A DNA stretch of 64,000 bases from Hankyongella sp964404985 (GTDB taxonomy: Bacteria; Pseudomonadota; Alphaproteobacteria; Sphingomonadales; Sphingomonadaceae), in contig CAYOMD010000003.1 in assembly GCA_964404985.1 (NCBI GenBank), positions 79,518 to 143,517 of the forward strand, read 5' to 3'. Below are positions 17,267 through 26,494 of the stretch, one piece after another. The translations under genes and the position numbers were made by a program. Numbering within the stretch: position 1 is the first letter of the stretch; each line of letters opens with the position of its first letter. A model generated the notes under the pieces. It worked only from the letters and a program-made list of their open reading frames with translations. It was not told the origin of the DNA and ran no database searches.

Positions 17267-18061
17267 ATGCGCGAACGCCGCTGCAAGCCTGTCGCCGTTC
17301 CGGCACACATCAAAGACCTGATCGGCGACTGCCGATGGTCTCGCAATCTTGTCGGCATGTCCGGCGCAGCACTTTATAGATTGTCCGGTATTCGGGAATG
17401 GTTCCTCAAGTGCGGTCGGGGTCGTGTTGCCAAGGATCTCGTCGAGGAAATGGCGCGCCAGTCCTGGCTTGCGCAGCATGTGTCTGTGCCGGCCATTCAA
17501 GGCTTTGCCTATCAGCCAGGCTCTACTTGGCTCTTGATGGACACACTGCCGGGGCGCACCGCCTACCAAATCATGGAGACTGAGCCGGAAAGCCGTGAAG
17601 CAGTCGTCGAGGCACTGGCGCAGTTCTTGCTACGCTTGCACGCAATCCCGCTCGCGGACTGCCCGTACACCAGTCGCTACGCTGTACGCATGGCGCATGC
17701 TGAGCAGAGGTTGAAAGCCGGTCTTGTCGACACCGAGGATTTCGATGCAGAGCACGCAAGTTGGTCGGCGCACCAGCTTTGGGCAGCTCTCACAACCATG
17801 CTGCCACTCTCGGAAGACCTCGTTGTGACGCATGGCGATTATTCGCTCGACAACATGCTGCTTATGGACGGTGTGGTGCAAGGCTGCATCGACCTTGGCA
17901 GAGTCGGAGTCGCTGATCGCTACCAGGATTTGGCGATTCTGTGGAATTGCCTGGGCGAATTCGGCCCGTCGCTGCAGACTCACCTGCTCAAGTGCTACGG
18001 GATTGCGCAGCCAGACTTGGCAAAACTCCGGTTTCACCTGATGCTGGACGAATTTTTCTGA
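17267..18061 (+). CDS. Aminoglycoside O-phosphotransferase, APH(3')-type
   Basis: A 264-aa kinase-like enzyme matching APH(3') enzymes in length and in all core motifs: ATP lysine in WFLKCG, the Brenner loop VVTHGDYSLDN, the metal-binding IDLGRVGVADRYQDLA and the characteristic C-terminal LDEFF. These enzymes inactivate kanamycin-type aminoglycosides by 3'-phosphorylation, but environmental homologues may act on other substrates. A GTG at 17264 directly follows the recR stop; the next codon is ATG at 17267, chosen here. The coding DNA looks less GC-rich than recR and def on either side, which hints at acquisition. No mobile element is adjacent. Confidence 0.85.
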   Translation: MRERRCKPVAVPAHIKDLIGDCRWSRNLVGMSGAALYRLSGIREWFLKCGRGRVAKDLVEEMARQSWLAQHVSVPAIQGFAYQPGSTWLLMDTLPGRTAYQIMETEPESREAVVEALAQFLLRLHAIPLADCPYTSRYAVRMAHAEQRLKAGLVDTEDFDAEHASWSAHQLWAALTTMLPLSEDLVVTHGDYSLDNMLLMDGVVQGCIDLGRVGVADRYQDLAILWNCLGEFGPSLQTHLLKCYGIAQPDLAKLRFHLMLDEFF

Positions 18062-18159
18062 TACGTTCGATACGCTTCGCATACCTACAGCGGGTTGCTT
18101 GACACAGCCGCTCGCCGCGCCCACTTCTCCGGCTGAAATCGGAAAACCTTGAGATAACC

Positions 18160-18675
18160 ATGGCCATATTGCCGATCATCGAGACCCCGGATGCGCGCCT
18201 GCGCGAGATTTCCAAGCCGGTTGACGCTGTCGACGACGCGCTGCGTGCCCTCATGGATGACATGCTGGAGACCATGTACGATGCCCCCGGCATCGGTCTG
18301 GCGGCGATCCAGGTTGGCGTGCCCAAGCGCATTCTGGTGATCGACCTGCAGCGCGAGGAAACGAAGGAACCGCATTACTTCGTCAACCCGGAGATCGTGT
18401 GGGCGTCGGATGAACTCTCGGTCTATAATGAAGGCTGCCTGTCCGTGCCCGAGCAATATGCAGAGGTCGAGCGCCCGGCCCGCATCCGGATCAAATATCT
18501 GGGCTATGATGGCGCGCCCCGCGAGGAAGAGCTGGACGGCCTGATGGCAACCTGCCTGCAGCACGAGATGGACCATCTGGAGGGCGTGCTGTTTATCGAC
18601 CATCTCTCCCGCCTCAAGCGGCAGATGCTGCTGCGCAAGCTGGAAAAGCAACGCCGCCACGGCAAGGTTGCGTGA
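18160..18675 (+). CDS. def: Peptide deformylase
   Basis: Removes the N-formyl group from new proteins. The 171-aa protein has all three metal-enzyme motifs: GIGLAAIQVG, EGCLSVPE with the metal cysteine, and HEMDH with two metal histidines and the catalytic glutamate. It heads a def-fmt-truA unit; fmt begins 6 nt after the stop. Confidence 0.97.
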   Translation: MAILPIIETPDARLREISKPVDAVDDALRALMDDMLETMYDAPGIGLAAIQVGVPKRILVIDLQREETKEPHYFVNPEIVWASDELSVYNEGCLSVPEQYAEVERPARIRIKYLGYDGAPREEELDGLMATCLQHEMDHLEGVLFIDHLSRLKRQMLLRKLEKQRRHGKVA

Positions 18676-18681
18676 CGCATC

Positions 18682-19584
18682 ATGCGGCTGGTCTTTATGG
18701 GCACGCCGGTGTTCGCAGCGCGTGCCCTGCAGGCCTTGCACGATGCCGGGCATGATATCTGTGCGGTCTATACCCAGCCGCCACGTCCGGCCCACCGGGG
18801 CAAGAAGCTGACCCCAAGCCCGGTGCAGGCACTGGCCGAGACCCTCGGCGTGCCGGTGTTCACCCCCCACAGACTGCGCGATGCGCAAGCACAGGCGGAT
18901 TTTGCGGCACACCAGGCCGATGTGGCGGTAGTCGCTGCCTACGGCCTGATCCTGCCGCAGCCGGTGCTGGATGCCCCGCGTCACGGGTGCCTGAACATCC
19001 ATGCCTCCCTGTTGCCGCGCTGGCGGGGTGCTGCCCCCATCCAGCGGGCGATCGAGGCCGGCGACCCCGAGACGGGCATCTGCATCATGGCGATGGAGGC
19101 GGGGCTGGATACCGGCCCGGTGCTGCTGCGCCGCCCCTGCCCGATTGCCGCCGACGATACGGCTGCAACCCTGCACGACCGGCTGGCAGCACTGGGGGCG
19201 GATGCAATCGTGGCAGCACTGGCGCACCACGACAGTCTGGTGCCCACACCGCAAGACGACAGCCGCGCGACCTACGCCGCCAAGATCGACAAGGCGGAGG
19301 CCAGGCTGGACTGGACCCATCCGGCCACCCTGCTGGAGCGGCGCGTGCGCGCGTTCACCCCGTCCGCCTACCTGGTCCTGGCGGAGGAGCGGATAAGGGT
19401 ACTGGCCGCAGAGGTTGTGGACGCTGCGGACACGCCGGGCATCGTGCTCGATACCCGGCTTACCATCGCGTGCGGCGCGCAGGCGCTGCGCCCGACCCTG
19501 GTGCAGCGCGCCGGCAAAGCCGTGATGCCTGCGACAGACATGCTGCGTGGCCTGCCGGTCCCTGCCGGTACTATGCTAGGCTGA
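18682..19584 (+). CDS. fmt: Methionyl-tRNA formyltransferase
   Basis: Formylates Met-tRNA(fMet) for initiation, the partner reaction to def. The 300-aa protein starts MRLVFMGTPVFA and carries the formyltransferase core LNIHASLLPRWRGAAPIQRA with the Asn-His-Asp site, followed by a C-terminal OB-like domain that is slightly short compared with E. coli (315 aa). Its stop overlaps the truA start (TGATG). Confidence 0.96.
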   Translation: MRLVFMGTPVFAARALQALHDAGHDICAVYTQPPRPAHRGKKLTPSPVQALAETLGVPVFTPHRLRDAQAQADFAAHQADVAVVAAYGLILPQPVLDAPRHGCLNIHASLLPRWRGAAPIQRAIEAGDPETGICIMAMEAGLDTGPVLLRRPCPIAADDTAATLHDRLAALGADAIVAALAHHDSLVPTPQDDSRATYAAKIDKAEARLDWTHPATLLERRVRAFTPSAYLVLAEERIRVLAAEVVDAADTPGIVLDTRLTIACGAQALRPTLVQRAGKAVMPATDMLRGLPVPAGTMLG

Positions 19585-20339
19585 TGCCGCGCTTTCGCAT
19601 GACCATCGAGTATGACGGCCGGCCGTTCATGGGCTGGCAGGTGCAGGACCATGGCCCGAGCGTGCAGGGTGCCATCGAGGCGGCAATCCTGCGCACGACC
19701 GGGCTTGAGGCCAGCGTGATCGGCGCCGGTCGCACGGACTCAGGAGTCCATGCCTGCGGCCAGGTTGCCCATGTCGATCTGGAGACCGCCCTGACGCCGT
19801 TCCGGCTCGGCGAGGCGCTCAACTACCACCTGCGCACCGACCCGGATACGCCCGGAGCAGTCGCGATCCTCACCTGCGATTTGACGGACGCTGATTTCCA
19901 TGCGCGCTTTTCCGCCCGCGCCCGTGCGTACCGTTATCGCATCGTCAACCGGCGCGCGCCGCTGACCCTAGAGCGCGGGCTGGCCTGGCAGGTGATCCCG
20001 CCACTCGATGCTGCGGCCATGCACAAGGCGGCCCAGTGTCTGGTCGGCCACCATGATTTCACGACCTTCCGCTCGGTGCATTGCCAGTCACAGTCCCCGG
20101 TCAAGACCTTGAGCGAAATCAGGGTGACGCGCGACGGCGATGCGATCCTCGTCGATGTTGGCGCGCGCTCGTTCCTGCATCATCAGGTGCGCTCGATGGT
20201 CGGGTGCCTGAAGCTGGTCGGCGACGGCACATGGACAGCGCAGGATCTGCAGGCCGCGCTGGAAGCGCGCGACCGTGCAGCCCTCGGCCTCAACGCCCCG
20301 CCCGATGGCCTGTATTTCATGCGGGTGGACTATGCTTAA
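19584..20339 (+). CDS. truA: tRNA pseudouridine(38-40) synthase TruA
   Basis: Converts uridines 38-40 of the anticodon stem to pseudouridine. The 251-aa protein has the catalytic aspartate Asp52 in GAGRTDSGVHA, FHARFSARARAYRYRI, and the C-terminal SFLHHQVRSMVG. The ATG at 19584 shares a base with the fmt stop codon. The stop overlaps the stop of convergent radC in the four bases TTAA. Confidence 0.96.
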   Translation: MPRFRMTIEYDGRPFMGWQVQDHGPSVQGAIEAAILRTTGLEASVIGAGRTDSGVHACGQVAHVDLETALTPFRLGEALNYHLRTDPDTPGAVAILTCDLTDADFHARFSARARAYRYRIVNRRAPLTLERGLAWQVIPPLDAAAMHKAAQCLVGHHDFTTFRSVHCQSQSPVKTLSEIRVTRDGDAILVDVGARSFLHHQVRSMVGCLKLVGDGTWTAQDLQAALEARDRAALGLNAPPDGLYFMRVDYA

Positions 20340-21019
20340 AGCAGCCCCATCGATTTGAAGCTGGCGTGGCCTGTGCTGCCGATCACCAGATGGTCGTGAA
20401 CCCGAATGCCAAGCCGCTTGCCGCCCTCGACGATCTCGTTGGTGATCGCAATATCATCCCTGGACGGGCTGGGGTCGCCGGACGGATGATTGTGCACCAA
20501 TATTATGGCGGTCGAGCCCAGGTCCAGCGCGCGCTTCAGCACCTCGCGCACATAGACCGGCGCGTGGTTCACCGTGCCCTCGGCCATCACCTCGTCGCGG
20601 ATCAGGATGTTCTTGTTGTTCAGGAACAGCACACGGAACTGCTCGATCAGGCTGTGCGCCATGCTCGCATGGCAATAGCCGATCAACGCCTGCCAGCTGG
20701 AGAGCACCGGCCTGTCCATCACCGCCTCCCGCTGCAGCCGCAGTGCCGCTGCCTGAGTGAATTTGAGCGCCCCGATTGCAGCGGTCGACAGGCCGCCGAA
20801 GTTCTGCAGCGCAGGGACTTCTGCCGAGATTACGCGGGCGAACGAGCCGAACTCGCGCAGCAGTGCCTTGGCCAGCGGCTTGGTGTCGCGCCGGGGAATG
20901 GCCAGCGCCAGCACATATTCCAGCAGTTCATGGTCGTGGAAGGCATCGCCGCCACCAGCGAACAGGCGTTCGCGCAACCGCTCCCGGTGCCCGCTGCCAT
21001 CGTGCTCCTCAGAGGGCAT
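20336..21019 (-). CDS. radC: RadC family JAMM-domain protein
   Basis: A 227-aa RadC/YeeS-family protein. It has an N-terminal helix-hairpin-helix part (HRERLRERLF, EYVLALAIPRRDTKPLA) and a C-terminal JAMM/MPN metal-binding site VHNHPSGDPSPSRDD. Its biochemical role is unresolved despite the name. The start at 21019 (MPSEEHDGSGHRERL) overlaps the map stop by 11 nt; a longer frame back to 21121 only reads antisense to nothing useful inside map and was rejected. Confidence 0.92.
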   Translation of the reverse strand: MPSEEHDGSGHRERLRERLFAGGGDAFHDHELLEYVLALAIPRRDTKPLAKALLREFGSFARVISAEVPALQNFGGLSTAAIGALKFTQAAALRLQREAVMDRPVLSSWQALIGYCHASMAHSLIEQFRVLFLNNKNILIRDEVMAEGTVNHAPVYVREVLKRALDLGSTAIILVHNHPSGDPSPSRDDIAITNEIVEGGKRLGIRVHDHLVIGSTGHASFKSMGLL

Positions 21020-21833
21020 AGGGCGGTGCGTGCAGCCCGGCCGGCGACTGGGTGAAAATCTCGCAGCCGTCCTCGGTGATGCCGATGCTGTGCTCGAACT
21101 GGGCCGAGAGCGACCGGTCACGGGTCACCGCGGTCCAGCCATCCTCAAGCACTTTCACTTCATAGCGCCCGGCGTTGATCATCGGCTCGATGGTGAAGAA
21201 CATGCCCGGCTTCAACTCGACTCCGGTGCCCGGCCGTCCGAAGTGCACGACATTGGGGGCCTCATGGAAGATGCGCCCCAGCCCGTGGCCGCAGAAATCG
21301 CGCACCACCGAATAGCGATGACTTTCCGCAAAGGACTGGATGGCATGGCCGATATCCCCCAGCCGCGCACCGGGCTTTGCTGCCGCGATCCCGCGCATCA
21401 TCGCCTCGTATGTCACCTCGACCAGCTTTTTGGCCTTGATCGGCACAGCGCCGACCAGAAACATGCGGCTGGTATCGCCGTGCCAGCCATCCAGCACCAC
21501 GGTCACGTCGATGTTGACGATATCGCCGTCCTTCAGGCGCTTCGGGCCGGGAATACCGTGGCAGACGACATGATTGACCGAGGTGCAGATGGACTTCGGG
21601 AAGCCCCGGTAATGGAGCGGTGCAGGCACCCCGCCGCGCGCGACGATATAGTCAAACGCCAGCCGGTCCAGTGCCTCGGTGGTGGTGTCCGGCGCGACGT
21701 GCCCGGCCAGCATGTCGAGGCATTCCGCCGCCAACCGCCCGGCAGCCCGCATCCCGACAAAATCCGCCGGCGCATGCAGGCGCACGGTGCCGGAGTCCAG
21801 ATCGTCCTCTAGGGTCTCAGCGTAGGTCATCAT
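21009..21833 (-). CDS. map: Methionine aminopeptidase, type I
   Basis: Removes initiator methionine, downstream of deformylase action. The 274-aa protein shows the five metal ligands: two aspartates in VNIDVTVVLDGWHGDTSR, the histidine in GHGLGRIFHEAP, and glutamates in TIEPMI and AQFEHS. Tandem ATGATG codons (21833-21828) give two possible starts; the first overlaps the sfsA stop. Order sfsA-map-radC is common in alphaproteobacteria. Confidence 0.96.
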   Translation of the reverse strand: MMTYAETLEDDLDSGTVRLHAPADFVGMRAAGRLAAECLDMLAGHVAPDTTTEALDRLAFDYIVARGGVPAPLHYRGFPKSICTSVNHVVCHGIPGPKRLKDGDIVNIDVTVVLDGWHGDTSRMFLVGAVPIKAKKLVEVTYEAMMRGIAAAKPGARLGDIGHAIQSFAESHRYSVVRDFCGHGLGRIFHEAPNVVHFGRPGTGVELKPGMFFTIEPMINAGRYEVKVLEDGWTAVTRDRSLSAQFEHSIGITEDGCEIFTQSPAGLHAPPYAL

Positions 21834-22543
21834 ATAATCCTTTGGCTTTCCACTATGGGCAGCGGGCCAGCCAATTCAACCCGCGACGTGGTGATTGCGC
21901 ATTGAAACGCTACGAACTCAACACCAGCCGCCCGCGCCGTCTCGGCTGCGCGGGCATAGGCCGGGTCGATGTCTGCGGCCAGGGTCAAGCCCGTGCAATC
22001 GCCGCGCTGGACAACATAGCACATGACAGCACGCGCGCCGCCTGCCACCTGCCGCGCCAGTGCCTCCAGATGCTTGGTGCCGCGTGCGGTCACGCTGTCC
22101 GGGAAGGCGGCCAGATCGCCGCGCCGCCAGTGCACATTCTTGATTTCCACAAAGCAGGGTCTCGGATCATCCGGATGGTCGCTCAGCAGAAGGTCGATCC
22201 GGGAGTTCTGGTCGTAGCGGACCTCCGGGCGCATGTGCGCATAGCCGCTCAGCGGCGCCAAGCGCTCCAGGGACTCGGGGACCAAAGTGTTCGGCAGGCC
22301 GGTGTCGATCCCGACCAGATGCCCGCCGACCGCTTCCAGCACCCAGCGATAGGGCAGCTTGGCCGCGGGGTTGCGAGCCGGCTCCAGCCACACACGGGCG
22401 CCCTGCTGCGCCAGCCCGAGCATCGCACCGGGGTTCGGGCAATGCACCGTGACCAGCCGGCCATCATCCAGCGTGACATCGGCCAGAAACCGCTTGTACC
22501 GCTTGAGCAATGTGGCCGTGATCAATGGCTTTGCGAAGTCCAT
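21830..22543 (-). CDS. sfsA: Sugar fermentation stimulation protein SfsA
   Basis: A 237-aa SfsA-family protein, a predicted nucleic-acid-binding protein with a restriction-nuclease-like core. Family segments are RYKRFLADVTLDDGRLVTVH, CPNPGAMLGL, SRIDLLLSDHP and CFVEIKNVHWRRGDLAAFPD. The start at 22543 (MDFAKPLITATLL) is preferred. Upstream codons of the frame cross the inverted repeat between this gene and hppA. Confidence 0.92.
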   Translation of the reverse strand: MDFAKPLITATLLKRYKRFLADVTLDDGRLVTVHCPNPGAMLGLAQQGARVWLEPARNPAAKLPYRWVLEAVGGHLVGIDTGLPNTLVPESLERLAPLSGYAHMRPEVRYDQNSRIDLLLSDHPDDPRPCFVEIKNVHWRRGDLAAFPDSVTARGTKHLEALARQVAGGARAVMCYVVQRGDCTGLTLAADIDPAYARAAETARAAGVEFVAFQCAITTSRVELAGPLPIVESQRII

Positions 22544-22558
22544 CCAGCACCTCGCCTT

Positions 22559-22616
22559 AGACCCTTTCCGGCTTTGACGCATCATCATGTGATTGCATAA
22601 AGCCGGAAAGGGGTCT
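22559..22616. repeat. Long hairpin between hppA and sfsA
   Basis: Arms of 17 and 18 nt (22559-22575, 22599-22616) built on AGACCCTTTCCGGCTTT pair perfectly apart from one bulged base, around a 23-nt loop. It lies just after the hppA stop in the direction of transcription and before sfsA. There is no T run, so it may be a Rho-assisted end, an mRNA 3' stabiliser or a palindromic repeat. Confidence 0.65.
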
Positions 22617-22645
22617 CTACAAACCAAGTCCGCCCATGTGCAGAC

Positions 22646-24751
22646 TCAGTGTCCGCCCGCCAGCGACGCCAGCAACAGCAGAGCGACGATATTGGCAATC
22701 TTGATCATCGGGTTGATGGCAGGACCCGCCGTATCCTTGTAGGGATCGCCAACGGTATCACCGGTCACAGCCGCCTTGTGGGCCTCCGACCCCTTACCAC
22801 CGTGATGCCCCTCCTCGATGTACTTCTTGGCGTTGTCCCACGCGCCGCCGCCTGACGTCATCGAGATAGCGACCGAGAGACCGCTGACGATGACCCCGAG
22901 CAGCAGGGCACCAAGGGCGGCAAAGCCGTTGGCCTGGCCTGCAATGGCCGTGATGACGAAGTATACGACGATCGGTGCCAGCACTGGCAGCAGCGAGGGC
23001 ACGATCATCTCCCGGATCGCCGCCTTGGTCACCAGGTCCACCGTGCGGGCATAGTTCGGCTTGGATGTGCCATCCATGATGCCCGGATTCTCCCGGAACT
23101 GGGTGCGTACCTCCTCGACGACCGCTCCGGCCGCGCGGCCCACCGCCGTCATCCCGAATGCGCCGAACAGATAGGGCAGCAGCGCGCCCAGCAGCAGCCC
23201 GACCACCACGAACGGGTTGGCCAGCGAGAAGTCGACCGCCAGGTCCGGGAAATAGGCCTTGAGGTCAGAGGTATAGGCCCCGAACAGCACCAGTGAGGCA
23301 AGCCCTGCCGAGCCGATGGCATAGCCCTTGGTGACTGCCTTGGTGGTGTTGCCGACCGCGTCCAGCGCGTCCGTGTAGACCCGCACGCTCTTGTCGAGGC
23401 CGGCCATCTCGGCGATGCCACCCGCGTTGTCGGTCACCGGGCCATAGGCGTCGAGCGCCACCACCATTCCTGCCAGTGCCAGCATGGCGGTTGCCGCGAA
23501 CGCAATCCCGATCAGGCCCGCCAGCAGATAGGCGATGATGATGCCAGTACAGATCACCAGCGTGGGCAGAGCTGTCGCCTCCAGGCTGATGGCCAGACCC
23601 TGGATGATGTTGGTGCCGTGTCCGGTCTCCGATGCTTTGGCAATCGAGCGCACCGGGCGAAACTCGGTGCTGGTGTAGTATTCCGTGATCCAGACGATCA
23701 ATCCGGTCACGCCGAGCCCGACCAGGCCACACAGATAGAGGCTCATTCCCGTGAAGGTCTCGCCGCCGGCGGTGATCTGCGTGGTGGTGCCGAGGCCATA
23801 CTCTATCGCGCCGTAGAGCAGGCCCACCGACAGAACGCCGGTGACCGAGAACGCCTTGTAGAGCGCGCCCATGATGTTCTGGGAGCCGCCAAGTTTGGCA
23901 AAGAACGTACCCGCGATCGAGGCGATGATGCAGACGCCGCCGATGAGCAGCGGCAATGCCATCAGCCGCCCGAGCAGGGCAGAGTCCTGCCCGCCTGCAA
24001 ATAGCAGAGCGGTGAGCACCATCGTCGCGCCGACCGTCACCACATAGGTCTCGAACAGGTCAGCAGCCATGCCCGCGCAATCGCCGACGTTGTCACCCAC
24101 GTTATCGGCGATCACCGCCGGGTTGCGGGGGTCATCCTCCGGGATGCCAGCCTCCACTTTGCCGACCAGATCGGCGCCGACATCAGCCGCTTTGGTGAAG
24201 ATACCGCCGCCCAGACGCGCGAAGATGGAAATCAGCGACGCACCAAAGCCCAGCGCCACCAGCGCATCGACAACCGTGCGGGAGTTGGGTTCGAACTTCA
24301 GGCCCAGGGTCAGCACAGCGAAATAGCCGGCTATCGACAGCAATGCGAGGCCCGCGACCAGCATCCCGGTGATCGCGCCCGACTTGAATGCCAGGGTAAG
24401 GCCGGCCTGCAACCCGCCGCGTGCGGCCTCTGCCGTACGGACGTTCGCCTTGACCGAGATGTTCATGCCGATGTAGCCGGTCGCGCCCGAGAGCACGGCC
24501 CCGATGATGAAGCCTACTGCCGGATACACCCCGAGGAACAGCAGGATGATGACAGTCATCGCCACGCCGACAACGGCGATGGTGCTGTATTGCCGGTTGA
24601 GGTAAGCGCGCGCGCCCTCCTCGATGGCGGCTGCGATCGACTGCATCGTCTCATTGCCTGCAGGGGCCGCAAGCACACTGCTGCGCGTCACCAAACCATA
24701 CAGGACTGCCAGAGCGCCGCAGACGACGCTCACCCAAATCAAACTCTCCAT
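22646..24751 (-). CDS. hppA: Membrane-bound proton-translocating pyrophosphatase, K+-independent
   Basis: Hydrolyses pyrophosphate and pumps protons across the inner membrane. It is 701 aa with about 16 membrane helices, like the Rhodospirillum rubrum enzyme. Substrate-binding acidic motifs are visible (AADVGADLVGKVEAGIPEDD; DNVGDNVGDCAGMAADLFE; the C-terminal SGGGAWDNAKKYIEEG). Lys471 in GNTTKAVTKG marks the potassium-insensitive class; the K+-dependent class has alanine there. The gene follows the fliL-like gene after a 182-nt gap with no gene in it. Confidence 0.96.
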   Translation of the reverse strand: MESLIWVSVVCGALAVLYGLVTRSSVLAAPAGNETMQSIAAAIEEGARAYLNRQYSTIAVVGVAMTVIILLFLGVYPAVGFIIGAVLSGATGYIGMNISVKANVRTAEAARGGLQAGLTLAFKSGAITGMLVAGLALLSIAGYFAVLTLGLKFEPNSRTVVDALVALGFGASLISIFARLGGGIFTKAADVGADLVGKVEAGIPEDDPRNPAVIADNVGDNVGDCAGMAADLFETYVVTVGATMVLTALLFAGGQDSALLGRLMALPLLIGGVCIIASIAGTFFAKLGGSQNIMGALYKAFSVTGVLSVGLLYGAIEYGLGTTTQITAGGETFTGMSLYLCGLVGLGVTGLIVWITEYYTSTEFRPVRSIAKASETGHGTNIIQGLAISLEATALPTLVICTGIIIAYLLAGLIGIAFAATAMLALAGMVVALDAYGPVTDNAGGIAEMAGLDKSVRVYTDALDAVGNTTKAVTKGYAIGSAGLASLVLFGAYTSDLKAYFPDLAVDFSLANPFVVVGLLLGALLPYLFGAFGMTAVGRAAGAVVEEVRTQFRENPGIMDGTSKPNYARTVDLVTKAAIREMIVPSLLPVLAPIVVYFVITAIAGQANGFAALGALLLGVIVSGLSVAISMTSGGGAWDNAKKYIEEGHHGGKGSEAHKAAVTGDTVGDPYKDTAGPAINPMIKIANIVALLLLASLAGGH

Positions 24752-24933
24752 GAATCCTCCCGATTGCTCCCCAGACTATCGGCGATGCGGGCCGCAGTGC
24801 CGCCGGTGCACGCTCCCCGGCGCGCCCGGCTTATGCGGTTGGCCTTCCGGCGCGCATATCCGTCTGCACGAGCTTGCGATGAGACGAATCAAGATGCAAT
24901 GCAGGAATGCGTTTTTGCCTACGCATGGGCATT

Positions 24934-25521
24934 TCAGATCGGCATAGCCGAAATGATATGGGCGGACAGGATCGACTCTTCTTCAAGCGCCTTGTTGGCA
25001 AGCTCGGCCATAAGGCGCTCCGCCTTGGCAAAATCGATCTGGCGCGGCTCATGGGGACTCGCGAGCTTGGCGACCGAAAACCCCTCGTTGACGGCGGCAC
25101 GGATGATCGGCATGCGCCCTTTCACAAATCCATCCTTGCCATGGGCGACCTCCAGGGAGACTTCCATGGTCACATAGGTCGAGAGCTTGCCGTTCTCCCC
25201 CACCAGCGGCACGGTCAGCCGCTCCAGCTCGACGAACGACGGCTCCTCAGCCTTGTCGCCATGACCGCCCTTTTTTTCCGCATGCTCTTCGGGTTCAGCA
25301 GCATGCTCCCCGGTTTCTGCCGCATGCTCAGGGGTCGCGGCTGCCGGCTTGGGCGCAAACATCAGGAAATAGGCGCTCGCCCCGCCACCACCCAGCGCAA
25401 GACCGCCGACCAGCAGCAGGATGGGCACGAGCGGCGGTTTCTTCTTGGGCGCCTCGGCACTGTCGGGCGCGGCGGCCTCAGTCTTCGCCTTGGCGGGGGC
25501 TTTCGGTGGTGCTTTCGACAT
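24934..25521 (-). CDS. FliL-family single-pass membrane protein
   Basis: A 195-aa protein. It has a short Ala/Pro/Lys-rich cytoplasmic N-terminus, one membrane helix (about residues 31-52, LVPILLLVGGLALGGGGASA), a charged His/Glu-rich linker (EHAAETGEHAAEPEEHAEKKGG) and a C-terminal FliL domain. FliL normally associates with the flagellar stator, but no flagellar gene is in this window. The gene overlaps the 3' end of thiL by 44 nt. A stator-like or scaffolding role outside flagella is possible. The His-rich linker could bind metal; that is inference. Confidence 0.78.
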   Translation of the reverse strand: MSKAPPKAPAKAKTEAAAPDSAEAPKKKPPLVPILLLVGGLALGGGGASAYFLMFAPKPAAATPEHAAETGEHAAEPEEHAEKKGGHGDKAEEPSFVELERLTVPLVGENGKLSTYVTMEVSLEVAHGKDGFVKGRMPIIRAAVNEGFSVAKLASPHEPRQIDFAKAERLMAELANKALEEESILSAHIISAMPI

Positions 25522-26494
25522 AGTGATGCTCAAATCCTGTCCGTTCCACCGGAACGTCAGCGCCCTCAGCGTCGAGCAGACGCACACCCGAGCCTGCCGA
25601 CACCCGGCCTATCGGCGTCAGGGTAAGGCCCAGACGTTGGGAAAGTGCTAAGATCGCCGTTGCGGCATGGGCAGGCGCTGTGAACACCAGTTCGTAATCA
25701 TCGCCCGCAGTCGCCGCCCGCACCCGCGTCGCCAGCGTATCACCGCAATCGGACACATAGGCTGGCGATAACGGGATGGCCGCCGCTTCGATTTCAGCGG
25801 CAACACCGCTGGCACTGGCGATATGTCCGGCATCCGCCAGCAAACCGTCCGAGACGTCTGCCGCCGCACTGGCGAGGTCGCAAAGGGCAAGGCCCAGTGC
25901 CAGGCGCGGCTGTGGCCACCAGTAGCGATCCCGCAGACAGACCGCCTCCGGGCTGGAGTCCGAACTGAAATCAGGGCTTTGCGCCAGGGCAAGACCCGCG
26001 CCTGCGTCGCCAATGGTGCCGGAGACCCAGAGTGTATCGCCCGGCTGCGCGCCTGTGCGCGCCATGGCCCTGCCGGTGCTCACACTGCCGATAGCCGTCA
26101 GCGAGAGCACTGTCGTATCGCCGGGGCAGATGGTATCGCCGCCGATCAGCGGCAGGCCGAACGCCGTGCAGGCCCGGCGCAGTCCGTCCAGAAACTGCTC
26201 CACCCAATCCCGTGAGCGCGTGCGGCCGAGACCAAGGCCAAGCAGACAGGCGCGCGGCACCGCACCGGTCGCCGCAAGGTCCGAGGCATTGACCACTACA
26301 AGCCGCCAGCCGATGCTCTCCGGCGGGTCATCGGGCAGGAAGTGCACGCCCTCGGCCATCATGTCCTTGGTGAGCACCAGGTCTGCGCCGTTGGATGCAA
26401 GAACCGCGGTATCGGACAGCAGCCCACGGGCAGCCGGGTCCCCCGCCAGCGGCCGGATAAGGCTGTCGATCAGGTCGAACTCGCGTATGCTCAA
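25478..26494 (-). CDS. thiL: Thiamine-monophosphate kinase
   Basis: Phosphorylates thiamine monophosphate to the diphosphate cofactor. The 338-aa protein starts REFDLIDSLIRPL and has the ATP-site segments LVLTKDMMAEGVHFL and VNASDLAATGAVP, IGGDT, and VSDGLLADAGHIA. Four-nucleotide overlap with nusB upstream and a 44-nt overlap with the fliL-like gene downstream indicate coupled translation. Confidence 0.95.
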   Translation of the reverse strand: MSIREFDLIDSLIRPLAGDPAARGLLSDTAVLASNGADLVLTKDMMAEGVHFLPDDPPESIGWRLVVVNASDLAATGAVPRACLLGLGLGRTRSRDWVEQFLDGLRRACTAFGLPLIGGDTICPGDTTVLSLTAIGSVSTGRAMARTGAQPGDTLWVSGTIGDAGAGLALAQSPDFSSDSSPEAVCLRDRYWWPQPRLALGLALCDLASAAADVSDGLLADAGHIASASGVAAEIEAAAIPLSPAYVSDCGDTLATRVRAATAGDDYELVFTAPAHAATAILALSQRLGLTLTPIGRVSAGSGVRLLDAEGADVPVERTGFEHHYVESTTESPRQGED

